Shown here: positions 1 to 8,659 of the stretch, piece by piece
How positions within the stretch are numbered: the first letter of the stretch is position 1
Layout of the letters: the number at the start of each line of letters is the position of its first letter
Assembly (NCBI GenBank): GCA_002305725.1
Contig: DBQM01000011.1
Span: forward strand, 1 to 36,398
Source of the DNA: Ruminococcus sp. UBA1394
GTDB taxonomy: Bacteria; Bacillota; Clostridia; Oscillospirales; Ruminococcaceae
DNA length: 36,398 nucleotides
Direction of reading: 5' to 3'
The notes under the pieces: generated by a model
Told to the model about the DNA's origin: nothing
Databases searched by the model: none
What the model saw: the letters and a program-made list of their open reading frames with translations, nothing else
Translations under genes and position numbers: made by a program

Positions 1-34
1 ATGATTGACAAACTTACATTTTTTAAATTTTTAA

Positions 35-111
35 TGTATGTGAGAGCATTGTTCTCCCGTGGCTTTCGTATGGTTTGTATTTAATCGGGCGACCATTGGT
101 CGCCTCCTACA
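35..111. repeat. Intergenic two-hairpin palindromic repeat
   Basis: Two compact hairpins lie in the spacer after addA. One pairs GGCGACC (88-94) with GGTCGCC (98-104) around a 3-base loop. The other pairs GAGAGC (42-47) with GTTCTC (51-56), with one G-T wobble. The outer ends are also roughly inverted (TGTATGTGAG against TGTAGGAG). The layout resembles short non-coding palindromic repeats common between genes in gut Firmicutes, but membership in such a family is recalled, not tested. There is no T-run, so it is not an obvious terminator for addA. Confidence 0.5.
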
Positions 112-115
112 AAAA

Positions 116-3100
116 TTATTTGCATAGCTGAAGTTCTGCCCTTTTGTAAAATGAATAAATCAGAGTTTCCTTAACAGGCTTTGTTTCAGTCTTTTCAAGC
201 GCCTTTCTGTAAAGCTCCAGCTGACCGGAATAACGCTCTGCAAGCTCGTTTATGTCAGTTACACGGTCTGTTTTGTAGTCCACAAGAACAAGATAATCAT
301 CAAACTCCAGCACCATATCTATTATACCGTTTATCATTCCCATAGTGTCCCTGTACTCTTCACCGATTTTACCGTCAAGTCCGAGGTCATCAATGGCGGC
401 AAGGAACTTCTTTTCCCTGTGCACCTTAACACATTCTTTCATTCTCCTGTAAACACCCGAATTTAAAAACGCCTTTACGTCGTCCTCTCTGACTGCCTCT
501 TTCTGTTTTTTTGTCAGATAACCGGTATTGTAAAGTCTTTCAAGCTCTGAACTGATGTCATTTTCCAGTACAGCAAAATCCGCAAACTGCAGAAACTTGT
601 GAAGTGCCGTACCCTTTTCAGCCGGAGTAAGCTTTGATTCTCCTGCAAATTCCGGACGTTTAAGTGGCGTTTCAAAATCAGAATCATCCTTTGCAATATC
701 AGAAACAGATATTTTTGCCGACAGAGTTACCGGTGATATACCATCATTTTCTGAATTACTACCCTGTGGGACAGGTGACAAAAAGGACAAAACGGACTTT
801 TCATAGTCAAAGGCAAACATTTCCTCCAGTTTCTTCATCATCTGAGGGTCGGGCTGTTCACGGACTGCAGAAACCTCCTTAATTTCCTCTTCCGTTTCCA
901 CCGGAGGGGTACACATCTCGTATTCAATCTCAAAGTCATTGTCATACCGGAAGCTCTCGCAGATACCGAAAATTTCTCTCAGCTTTGCTGACTTGCTGTG
1001 TGAGATAAGGCACATCATAAGCCAGTCCTCCATAGAGTTTGCAGAGGAGGCAACTGCCGGAGTTATACCCTGCTGTTCGTATATGGTCTTTGCAAGGGAC
1101 TGCGCTTTTTTCTGCGCTGATTCATCGCAGTTCATGGTTATGAAAAGGCGTTCCTTTGCTCTTGTGAGTGCAACATATAAAAGACGCATTTCCTCGCTTA
1201 TATCATCAAGTCTGCCCTGTATATTTATTACTTCATAAGGCAGAGATGACCAGCGTTCATACTTTTCGGGATTCTGCAGCTTAAAGCCCAGTCCCATATC
1301 ATAGGAAAAGCGGAAAGGCTTTGCGCTGTCAGTTTTATTGAATTTAGTCCATGTTCCCACAATGAACACAAACGGAAACTCCAGTCCCTTTGATTTATGC
1401 ATACTCTTTATGGAAACTGCGTTCTGCGAGCCGTGAGGTTCGCCTGCCATTTCAAAGTCACCGCCGGATTCGATAATGCGGTCGATATACCTTATAAATC
1501 CGGACAGTCCGCCGTCTGAGTTTTTTTCGTAGTTTCCAACGTATTCAAGCATCATACGCAGGTTTGCTTTCTTTTTGCCGGCGTCACCGTAAAGCTGCAT
1601 GACAGACAGAAAGTCAGTGCTGTCGTAAATCTTTCTCACAAGCTCCTGTAACGTACAGGCGCTGACATAAAGTCTCAGTTCAGTTATGATACTGTGCAGA
1701 AACTGCGCCTTTGCAAGCAGTTCACCCTCAAAAATCGGAGGATTGCTGTTAAGTCCTATACCCTGGCATAAATTGGTGTAGATACTTGCCTTTTTGTCAA
1801 CAAGCCTTACCCTTGCCGCTTCGTCGGGAGTGAACATGAACATTGGCGAAAGCATGACTGACATCATAGGCGTGTCAAGAAGCGGATTGTCCGTAACTCT
1901 CAGCAGATTTATCAGCACAGAGGTTTCCCTTGCTTTAAGATATCCGCTTTCTGCATTGCACTCGGTATTTATCCCCAGGTTTTCAAGTTCTTTCGCATAG
2001 ACAGGTATATTTTTATTACCCCTCATAAGTATGCAGAAATCCCGCATTTCACAGGGACGTGAGCCTTTTCCGCCGTCTGTGCTGACGGGCACGCCGTCTT
2101 TTAACATCTGTGCAATTTTCGCCGCAACACATTTTGCCTCAAGGTTTTCAGTTTCCTTGTCCGATTTGTCAAAAAGCATTACAACAGGTTTTCTGTCCGC
2201 CTCGCAGAAAGACGCTCCCTGGTAGAGATACTCGTCCTCGTTATATTCAATATCACCGCAGTAACGGGTCATGATACAGCTGAAAATGTAGTTTGAAAAG
2301 TCAATGACTTCCCTTGAGCTGCGGAAATTTTTATTAAGTCTGATATATGAGTTTCTGTCAGTACCCTCGCTGTACGGCGCAGAGGAATCAAGAGCGTTTA
2401 TGAAGTTTGCCGGATTTGCAAGTCTGAAACGGTAGATAGCCTGCTTTACATCACCAACAAAGAAAAGATTGCTGCCGTAGCTTTGTGCAGTACCGCCCCT
2501 TGAAAGCAGACGGAAAATCATGTCCTGTCTGTTGTTTGAGTCCTGGAACTCATCAACCATGATAAGCTCATAATACTCCGAAAGCTCCTTTGCAAGCGGA
2601 GTTTTTTCAATTGTTCCATCCTCGTGTACTTCGGCAAGCAGTTTCAGCGCAAGCCTTTCGGCGTCGTCAAAGCCTACTGCGTTTTTGTTCTCCTTTGCTG
2701 ACATAAGCTCTGTATCAAAACGCTTTAAGAAGTCTGACACCACACGCAGAACCTCACGGCTTTTTTCCATATCCTCTCCGGCATGGTAATACACAGAAGC
2801 TTTCTTTGCAAGTGACTTTATCAGTTCTTTATAACGACTGCGGCTGTCCGCTGCAACTGCTCTGAGTTCCGGGTCATCAGTTTTTCTGGAACGTGGAAAT
2901 GTCGGAAAAGGCATACCCGAAAGAATATCAGTAAAAGCACAGAAATCCTTTTCTCTGAACTTTTCAAGCGCACTCATAAAGGAATACTTTTCAGAGCTGA
3001 ATATTTCAGAGACCTTTTCATTTTCAAGCTTCAGAACAGCGCTTTCTGCATTTTCAAAAATCTCTCTGCACGCCTTTATGTCGTTTTCAATGAAACGTGC

Positions 3101-3718
3101 GTAGGTTTCCTCATAAATTCCGCTGTCATACTTTTCTGCCGCACCATCCAGCCACAGTTCAAAAAACGGTACAGAGGAAACACAGTTGTAAAGGTCATAA
3201 ATCATATTTTCAAGGGCGTAATCATTTGTCCTGCAGAAATTCTTTCTGAGTATCATCATATCTTCATAGCGTTCGCTGTAAAAATAGTCAGATGTGTTTT
3301 TGTATGCTTCGGTGCGCAGTATCGCTTCTTCTGTTTCGTCTGCAACTCTGAAACCAGACGAAAAGGAAAGCTGACTGATATTGTTTCTCAGAAGGTCAAG
3401 GCAGAAAGATGTTATAGTTGATATCGCCGCACAGCCAAGCATTGAATTCTGTCTTGCAAGCCAGCCGTCCTGCGGATTTTCCTCAATAAGCTTTGAAAGA
3501 GATGCTGCAAGGCGCTGTTTCATTTCTGCGGCAGCGTCCTTTGTAAAGGTCACCACAATCATTTTTTCGACAGGTGTCTGGTGTTCACTGTCTTTGATTA
3601 TTCTCATAAGCCTTTCAACAAGGACGGAAGTCTTTCCGCTTCCGGCAGCCGCCGATACAATAAGGGAACAGCCCCTTGCGTCAATAGCGGTTTTCTGTTC
3701 TGATGTCCACTTACTCAT
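116..3718 (-). CDS. addA: ATP-dependent helicase/nuclease subunit A (AddA)
   Basis: Catalytic helicase-nuclease subunit of AddAB, which resects double-strand DNA ends for recombination, the Firmicutes counterpart of RecBCD. From the ATG at 3718 the protein is 1200 residues, normal for the family. Visible are an N-terminal Walker A (AAAGSGKT, residues 23-30), the UvrD-type Walker B DEFQD (about 389-393) and the C-terminal RecB-family nuclease motif DYKTD (about 1147). A GTG nine bases upstream is in frame, but the ATG has a well spaced GGAGGTGAGG ribosome site, so the ATG is preferred. This ATG overlaps the end of addB by 8 bases (ATGAGTAA), so translation is probably coupled. No clear terminator follows; only the palindromic repeat at 35-111 does. 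Confidence 0.96.
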   Translation of the reverse strand: MSKWTSEQKTAIDARGCSLIVSAAAGSGKTSVLVERLMRIIKDSEHQTPVEKMIVVTFTKDAAAEMKQRLAASLSKLIEENPQDGWLARQNSMLGCAAISTITSFCLDLLRNNISQLSFSSGFRVADETEEAILRTEAYKNTSDYFYSERYEDMMILRKNFCRTNDYALENMIYDLYNCVSSVPFFELWLDGAAEKYDSGIYEETYARFIENDIKACREIFENAESAVLKLENEKVSEIFSSEKYSFMSALEKFREKDFCAFTDILSGMPFPTFPRSRKTDDPELRAVAADSRSRYKELIKSLAKKASVYYHAGEDMEKSREVLRVVSDFLKRFDTELMSAKENKNAVGFDDAERLALKLLAEVHEDGTIEKTPLAKELSEYYELIMVDEFQDSNNRQDMIFRLLSRGGTAQSYGSNLFFVGDVKQAIYRFRLANPANFINALDSSAPYSEGTDRNSYIRLNKNFRSSREVIDFSNYIFSCIMTRYCGDIEYNEDEYLYQGASFCEADRKPVVMLFDKSDKETENLEAKCVAAKIAQMLKDGVPVSTDGGKGSRPCEMRDFCILMRGNKNIPVYAKELENLGINTECNAESGYLKARETSVLINLLRVTDNPLLDTPMMSVMLSPMFMFTPDEAARVRLVDKKASIYTNLCQGIGLNSNPPIFEGELLAKAQFLHSIITELRLYVSACTLQELVRKIYDSTDFLSVMQLYGDAGKKKANLRMMLEYVGNYEKNSDGGLSGFIRYIDRIIESGGDFEMAGEPHGSQNAVSIKSMHKSKGLEFPFVFIVGTWTKFNKTDSAKPFRFSYDMGLGFKLQNPEKYERWSSLPYEVINIQGRLDDISEEMRLLYVALTRAKERLFITMNCDESAQKKAQSLAKTIYEQQGITPAVASSANSMEDWLMMCLISHSKSAKLREIFGICESFRYDNDFEIEYEMCTPPVETEEEIKEVSAVREQPDPQMMKKLEEMFAFDYEKSVLSFLSPVPQGSNSENDGISPVTLSAKISVSDIAKDDSDFETPLKRPEFAGESKLTPAEKGTALHKFLQFADFAVLENDISSELERLYNTGYLTKKQKEAVREDDVKAFLNSGVYRRMKECVKVHREKKFLAAIDDLGLDGKIGEEYRDTMGMINGIIDMVLEFDDYLVLVDYKTDRVTDINELAERYSGQLELYRKALEKTETKPVKETLIYSFYKRAELQLCK

Positions 3719-6700
3719 CTTCCTCACCTCCGAGTATCTCCATCATTTTATCTTCTGCGTCCTCCTCCGGACAGTGATATTCCCTTATCGGAATATTTCC
3801 GCAGACCGACCAGTAATCACATCTGTCACAAGGTGTTTTCTGACCGGAAATATAAGGGTCCGCCTCAATTTTACCGCTGTAAAGCTCGTCACACATCTTT
3901 TTCAGCACACCGTCCGTGTACTCTCTCAGCTTGTCGAAATTCTTAGCAGAAAGACAGGAGGAATAGCGCTTGTCAAGGTCAGGTGCACCCTCTCCCTTGT
4001 CAGCTTTTTTTAGTGCCGCCGGAATGAATATTCCCTTAATATCCTTTTCCATTGCATTTAAAACAGTCCTGTCACGCAGAACGACGCCGTTCATTTTGTA
4101 GTGCGAAGCAAGGTAATCTTCTATGGAAGTCCTGTCGTCCCTGTCACGTCCGCAGCCTGCCTCCCCTGCCGGCAGATAAAGTACTCCTGCCGGTTCAAAT
4201 CCGCTGAATTTTCCGCTGTTTCCGGTAACGGAAAACATATAGATAAGCATTTGCATATTGATACCGTAAAGCAGAGAAGCAATGGAGAACACTTTGGGTC
4301 CGGTTTTGTAGTCGATGACTCTCAGATACTTTTTGTCCCCCTCTTCAAAGACGTCTATCCTGTCGACAATTCCTCTGAGCCATATTTCTATGCCGTCGTC
4401 TGTTTTCAGTATGGGGCGGTCGTTACCCTCGCTTATGTCAAGCTCAAATGCTGCCGGACGGAACTGCGACTGCGCAAGCTCTTTCTGAATGTGTTTTACA
4501 AGGTCTTCTATACCCTCGCAGATAGTTTCAATTGCCGCCTTTGCCGCCGGTGTCTGCAATTCCTCTCCTCCGAGAGTTTCTTCGATGTAGTCCCTGCTGC
4601 ACTTTTCCGTAAAGGCTCTTATCTGCTCATGATTTAAGCTGTCAAATTCCTCCTTGGTACTGCATGAGGAGAAAATCTCTTCCAGGCACTTGTGTGTCAG
4701 ATTTCCCACACCGATCTGGTCAACGGCACGCTTTCTTCTCACACGCAGTTTAAGACCTGTCCGGCAGAAATATTTGAAATGACAGGTGTTGTAATCGTCA
4801 ATTGCGGTTGCGGAAATGTTCAGTCTTTCGGTGTAAAGCTGACGCATAAGACTGCTGTCGCTTATTTCAAGCTTTCTTTCACGGCTGACGCTTTCAAGGT
4901 AGTTTATCATTGTGCTGTATTCCTCGTCCTTTTCAAGGACAGCTCTGATACTTTCTGTTTCCCTGCTGCTCTCCCCGAAATATCTCACAAGATTTATATA
5001 CGCTGCTCTCGGAGTGGAGCAGTAGCTGATAAGGCTTTTCTTGCCTGCAAATTCGAGTATATCGTTGTCAAACATTCCGGTAATCTGCTTTAATACTGAA
5101 GAGGGATACCTGTTTCCGCCGCTGCTGTCCTTGAGAGGATATGAAATGTAAAGTCTGTCTGATGCATGGGTAAGAGTTTTGTAGACTATAAGCTTTTCGT
5201 CTGCAATAAGCTCCTCGTTTTTCCTTGAAAGACTTATCCCCGACTGTTCAAACAGCATTCTGTCCCTGTCATTGAGCAGTCCCGACTGGTTTATATTCGG
5301 CGGAAAATACCCCTCGTTCACTCCAGCCACAAACACAACAGCCGGATTGTCCGGTCTTGCAGTTTCAGCCGGGGAAATCCTTACGCCGTCAAGAGTCTGG
5401 GGCGGTACAGAATAGGTTACCTGCCTGAGCATCATCATAAACAGGTCACAGAACTCCAGCAGGGAGATTTCTCCTCCGGTCTGAGCAAGGGTATCAAGAA
5501 TATCAGTAAAGATACCCCAAATCCTTTTGAATTCCTTTGCAAGATAAACAAGTCCCTTTTCCCTGAATTCATTGATTATTCCGCCGACACGTTTCTGAAC
5601 GTCCATTTCAGTTACAAAGTCGAAAATGGCTTTGCATATCCCCCTGCAGTCGGTGTTCATGCACTTTTTGTGCAGTCTGACAAGGGGTTCAATGATTTCT
5701 GCTCTTGTCTGTTCGGCAAAGGGGTGTTCGTCAGTACCAGCCTTAAAGGGAGTAAGCCACCTGTCACCGTCAATGTCCCACTCAAAGCAGTAATTTTCAA
5801 GGTCGGCTATTCTCTCCTGTGAAATACTGCAAAGGTGTGTTTTGGCGTATCTGAAAATCATCTCGGAGGAAAAATGCTTTTGAGCGATTATTCCTACAAC
5901 GCCCGAAACATACTGCATAATGGAAGTGTGCATGACGCTTTTTTTCACGTCCATGCCAAAGGGTATATCATACTTTTCAAACGCCGCCTCAAATATATAG
6001 GTGTATTCCGAAAGCTGACGTGACATTACCGCAATATCCCTGTACCTGTAACCTTCCTCCTGCACAAGCCGTCTTATTTCTGAGCATATCCAGTCTGCCT
6101 CTTCGTACAGATCAGCACACTCTGCAATTTTTATGTTTTCAGATACTCCGAAACGCTCTCTGACCGGACGAAGAATGTTCATGTTCAGATGTGCAAGGTC
6201 AGCGCTTTTGTATTTAAGGGGCTTTTCCATCATTTCAGTTTCAATCGGAACGCCGTACTTTTTGGCAGTCTGATAAAACTTTCTCCATGTATTCCTTACA
6301 GAATCGAAAACACCGTTTGGGTTTTTCTGTGTACTGTCAAGTCTGAGGGAAATGCACACCTCGTCTGACTGTGAAATTATCGTTTCAATAAGCTGATATT
6401 CGTCCCCGGTAAAGCTTTCAAACTCGTCAAAGAATACATAAGCACTCTTGAAAAAACCGTTCATTTCCGCAATAGCCGCCGCCTCGGAAATGTTTGTCAG
6501 ACTGTCCCTCAGTCCGCTTTCACTGAGCATTTTGTCATAGGTGTAATAAATAAGCGAAAGATCTGATATCTTGTCTGAAAGTGTAACGTCCGCACCGGTC
6601 ATTTTAGCCGCAAAATCGTCGACACTTACTCCGCTTTGCCTGAACTCAGTAATGATTTTCAGAGCGTCTGTTATAAAGTCCGGCTTTGACGCCTGTCGGG

Positions 6701-7025
6701 CAAAATAGTGCAGCTGTTTTTCTTCCATGAGCTTTTCCAGAGTTTTCTGCATTATTATAAGCTTGCTCATTTCGTCAGCATATTCTCCCGAACGGCTGCC
6801 GTATTTTTCAAAAATCTCCCGTGCAGCTGTAGTAAAGCTCACAGAAAGAATTTTATTGAAACGCTGACACCCCAGTTTTTTATAAAGCTTTTTATCCGAA
6901 TCAAATGAAAACTGCTCCGGAACAATAACAACTACTCTCTTGTCATTTTCCGCAGCCTTGTCTATTAAATCTGTAAGCCGTGATGACTTTCCGCTGCCTG
7001 CACCGCCAAGTATAAATCTGAGCAT
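3711..7025 (-). CDS. addB: ATP-dependent helicase/nuclease subunit B (AddB)
   Basis: Partner of AddA; it scans for the recombination hotspot and supplies the second nuclease. It has 1104 residues with Walker A GGAGSGKS (7-14), a nuclease motif DYKTG (D905) and a cysteine set that fits the AddB iron-sulfur cluster: Cys748 or Cys754 in the YNTCHFKYFC stretch, plus C1066-x2-C1069-x5-C1075 near the C-terminus. That spacing matches the four-cysteine cluster known from Bacillus AddB. The ATG at 7025 has an AGGAGG site (7031-7036) five bases upstream. It is the first gene of the addB-addA operon. No strong promoter was recognised in the short gap to the GH25 gene, so some readthrough past that gene's terminator is possible. 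Confidence 0.96.
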   Translation of the reverse strand: MLRFILGGAGSGKSSRLTDLIDKAAENDKRVVVIVPEQFSFDSDKKLYKKLGCQRFNKILSVSFTTAAREIFEKYGSRSGEYADEMSKLIIMQKTLEKLMEEKQLHYFARQASKPDFITDALKIITEFRQSGVSVDDFAAKMTGADVTLSDKISDLSLIYYTYDKMLSESGLRDSLTNISEAAAIAEMNGFFKSAYVFFDEFESFTGDEYQLIETIISQSDEVCISLRLDSTQKNPNGVFDSVRNTWRKFYQTAKKYGVPIETEMMEKPLKYKSADLAHLNMNILRPVRERFGVSENIKIAECADLYEEADWICSEIRRLVQEEGYRYRDIAVMSRQLSEYTYIFEAAFEKYDIPFGMDVKKSVMHTSIMQYVSGVVGIIAQKHFSSEMIFRYAKTHLCSISQERIADLENYCFEWDIDGDRWLTPFKAGTDEHPFAEQTRAEIIEPLVRLHKKCMNTDCRGICKAIFDFVTEMDVQKRVGGIINEFREKGLVYLAKEFKRIWGIFTDILDTLAQTGGEISLLEFCDLFMMMLRQVTYSVPPQTLDGVRISPAETARPDNPAVVFVAGVNEGYFPPNINQSGLLNDRDRMLFEQSGISLSRKNEELIADEKLIVYKTLTHASDRLYISYPLKDSSGGNRYPSSVLKQITGMFDNDILEFAGKKSLISYCSTPRAAYINLVRYFGESSRETESIRAVLEKDEEYSTMINYLESVSRERKLEISDSSLMRQLYTERLNISATAIDDYNTCHFKYFCRTGLKLRVRRKRAVDQIGVGNLTHKCLEEIFSSCSTKEEFDSLNHEQIRAFTEKCSRDYIEETLGGEELQTPAAKAAIETICEGIEDLVKHIQKELAQSQFRPAAFELDISEGNDRPILKTDDGIEIWLRGIVDRIDVFEEGDKKYLRVIDYKTGPKVFSIASLLYGINMQMLIYMFSVTGNSGKFSGFEPAGVLYLPAGEAGCGRDRDDRTSIEDYLASHYKMNGVVLRDRTVLNAMEKDIKGIFIPAALKKADKGEGAPDLDKRYSSCLSAKNFDKLREYTDGVLKKMCDELYSGKIEADPYISGQKTPCDRCDYWSVCGNIPIREYHCPEEDAEDKMMEILGGEEDE

Positions 7026-7053
7026 TATTTCCTCCTGTTAAAATAGAAAACAA

Positions 7054-7085
7054 GGGTACTGAAAAAAACAGTACCCTCAGAAAAT
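7054..7085 (-). terminator. Intrinsic terminator of the GH25 gene
   Basis: An 8-bp perfect stem, GGGTACTG (7054-7061) with CAGTACCC (7069-7076), encloses a 7-base loop. Read on the minus strand it is followed by TTGTTTTC. It lies between the GH25 stop codon and addB. Confidence 0.75.
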
Positions 7086-8209
7086 TATGTATATCCGTTA
7101 AGCTTTTGTTTCTTCATAATTCCCGGATAATATTTATAGCTGTAATCAAGGTCAACATTTCCGCTTATTCCGCTTACACTTCCTGTATGGCTGTACTGCC
7201 ACATTCCGTAATTTCCGCTGAAGTTAGGCTTTGAAACGTTTATGTGAGCCACCCATATATCATAGCTTGTAAGAACGCTGCTGTTCATCTTGTCCTTGAG
7301 CATACTTGCAAAGCTGTAAACCGAAACGTAGTATTTCTGGCTTTCGAGATATTCGCAGAAAACTTTTGTGATATTGGAAACCTGAGTTGTTGTAAGAGCC
7401 ATCTGGCTGCTTTCCTCAATATCAAATGCAACAGGATAGCTGAGCTTATAGCCTTTTATTGTGTTGTAGCAGGTCTTTGCCTCTGCGAGAGCGTCAGACG
7501 TATTTAAAGCGTAGCTGTACCAGTACACTCCGCAGTCGAGCCCTGCTTTCTGGGCATTTGTAATATTTGTCTTGAAGTTTGCGTCCACCTGGTCAGAATA
7601 TTTTCCGTAGCCGGCTCTTATCATTACAAATTCTATTCCTGATTTCTTGACCTTTGCCCAGTCTATTGTTCCCTGGTGTCTTGAAACGTCTATTCCCTTA
7701 TATCTTGATTTTGTTGTAGTTGTTGTGGCTTTTGTGGTTGTAGTCACCTTGGTGGTTGTCTTTTTAACTGTTGTGACAGGCTTTACTGTTGTCATTGCAG
7801 CGACCTCAGACTGAGCATCTGCCCTGTATCTTGCTATGTACCAGTTCAGCGGAACAGTTGTAACCGTTGTTGTAACGGTTTCTGTGTTATCGGCCGGCGC
7901 AGTAGTTACTGCTTCTGATACGGTTGCTTTTATCCTGAGAGTTGTCTGTGTTTCTTCAGATGAAATTTCGGGAAGTTCTTCTTCCGCCTCATCTTCCAGA
8001 TCAATCGCATTGCCGTCACCGTCAAGCAGTTCGTATGTATTGCTTTCAGGGTCAAAGTTCAATATTGCGCTGCTGTTTTCTGTTTCTGTAAGAAAAGTAT
8101 TGCTGTCTGCTGCATCTAAAAGAGTTTCAGCACCCGCACTCATACTCATTGATAATGTCATAGCCAAAGCTGTCAGAGCTGTAATTATCTTCCTGGTTTT
8201 TGACTTCAT
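7085..8209 (-). CDS. Secreted GH25 family muramidase (lysozyme-like)
   Basis: Predicted exported peptidoglycan hydrolase that cleaves the MurNAc-GlcNAc bond. A signal peptide (Lys/Arg start, hydrophobic core, AGA-type cleavage site near residue 27) leads into an acidic region (about 28-125), then a Thr/Lys-rich linker (about 140-168) typical of secreted ruminococcal enzymes, then a C-terminal GH25 domain (about 170-370). Active-site signatures are GIDVSRHQG at the start of the domain and FDIEE, carrying the Asp-x-Glu pair. The start is taken as ATG 8209, because AAAAGGAG lies 8 bases upstream; a GTG three codons earlier overlaps that ribosome site. No wall-binding repeats or sortase motif are visible. 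It could act in self wall remodelling or against neighbours; the sequence does not decide. Confidence 0.9.
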   Translation of the reverse strand: MKSKTRKIITALTALAMTLSMSMSAGAETLLDAADSNTFLTETENSSAILNFDPESNTYELLDGDGNAIDLEDEAEEELPEISSEETQTTLRIKATVSEAVTTAPADNTETVTTTVTTVPLNWYIARYRADAQSEVAAMTTVKPVTTVKKTTTKVTTTTKATTTTTKSRYKGIDVSRHQGTIDWAKVKKSGIEFVMIRAGYGKYSDQVDANFKTNITNAQKAGLDCGVYWYSYALNTSDALAEAKTCYNTIKGYKLSYPVAFDIEESSQMALTTTQVSNITKVFCEYLESQKYYVSVYSFASMLKDKMNSSVLTSYDIWVAHINVSKPNFSGNYGMWQYSHTGSVSGISGNVDLDYSYKYYPGIMKKQKLNGYT

Positions 8210-8248
8210 CAGTTCCACTCCTTTTAAAAATGTTACAAAAACAATATT

Positions 8249-8277
8249 ATTATACCATATTATTTTCTGAATTGTAA
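8249..8277 (-). promoter_or_regulatory. Promoter of the GH25 gene
   Basis: On the minus strand a -35-like TTACAA (8272-8277), a 17-base spacer and TATAAT (8249-8254) preceded by TGG, an extended -10. It lies about 40 bases upstream of the start codon. Confidence 0.7.
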
Positions 8278-8390
8278 CCTTTTTTTAATCGTTTCATAAA
8301 ATTTTGTTATTTTAGCCAAAGAAATGCACAAATATTGTGTAAATTTCACAATGCTTTTTTGTTAAATTTCTGTGCATTCTCTAAGAAATA

Positions 8391-8419
8391 TTGACAAACT
8401 GATAAAAATATTGTAAAAT
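8391..8419 (+). promoter_or_regulatory. Promoter of the mgtE riboswitch leader
   Basis: TTGACA (8391-8396), a 17-base spacer and TAAAAT (8414-8419). Transcription is expected to start near 8426, just before the M-box. Confidence 0.85.
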
Positions 8420-8433
8420 AAATAAGGTTTAAA

Positions 8434-8582
8434 AAGTCCGGTAGGTAAGGCTACCACAGGGATACGGGTTGCTGCCGCAAAATAGTGGAGACACTATGAG
8501 ATGGTCAACAGGGTATGTCGAAAAAAGAAGGCATATCTTAACGCAATTTCATGCCCTGCGAAGCTAAAGCTTGAACGGTTTT
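8434..8582 (+). ncRNA. M-box (ykoK) Mg2+ riboswitch aptamer
   Basis: The core M-box landmarks appear in order: GGTAGGTAAGGCTACC, then GGGATACGGGTTGCTGCC, then a short GTGGAGACAC hairpin, ATGGTCAACAGGG, ATGCCCTGCGAAGCTAAAGC and a closing GAACGG. It sits between a promoter and an intrinsic terminator in front of mgtE. M-boxes fold on Mg2+ binding and switch off Mg2+ uptake genes. Boundaries are approximate. Confidence 0.93.
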
Positions 8583-8602
8583 CATAATTCATTATGATTA
8601 TT

Positions 8603-8632
8603 ACCCGTATCAGGCTCAGATACGGTTTTTTT
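8603..8632 (+). terminator. Riboswitch-controlled terminator in the mgtE leader
   Basis: CCGTATC (8605-8611) pairs with GATACGG (8619-8625) and is followed by seven T. The upstream arm ACCCGTATC (8603-8611) is also perfectly complementary, over 9 bases, to GATACGGGT (8461-8469) inside the aptamer. Folding of the aptamer would free the arm to form the terminator; an unfolded aptamer could capture it as an antiterminator. Confidence 0.88.
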
Positions 8633-8659
8633 ATTCAAAAATGTCTGGAGGTAATGATT

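Noticed and set aside
31..96. 21-codon frame with AGGAGG site on the minus strand
   Set aside because: It lies within the palindromic repeat; the peptide has no visible features, and the ribosome-site match is part of the repeat.
3381..4637. Plus-strand open frames opposite addA and addB
   Set aside because: They mirror conserved helicase-nuclease codons; the encoded residues are low in recognisable structure.
8594..8659. Upstream in-frame extension of mgtE by 22 codons
   Set aside because: It would translate through the terminator hairpin and has no ribosome site; GGAGG correctly positions ATG 8660.
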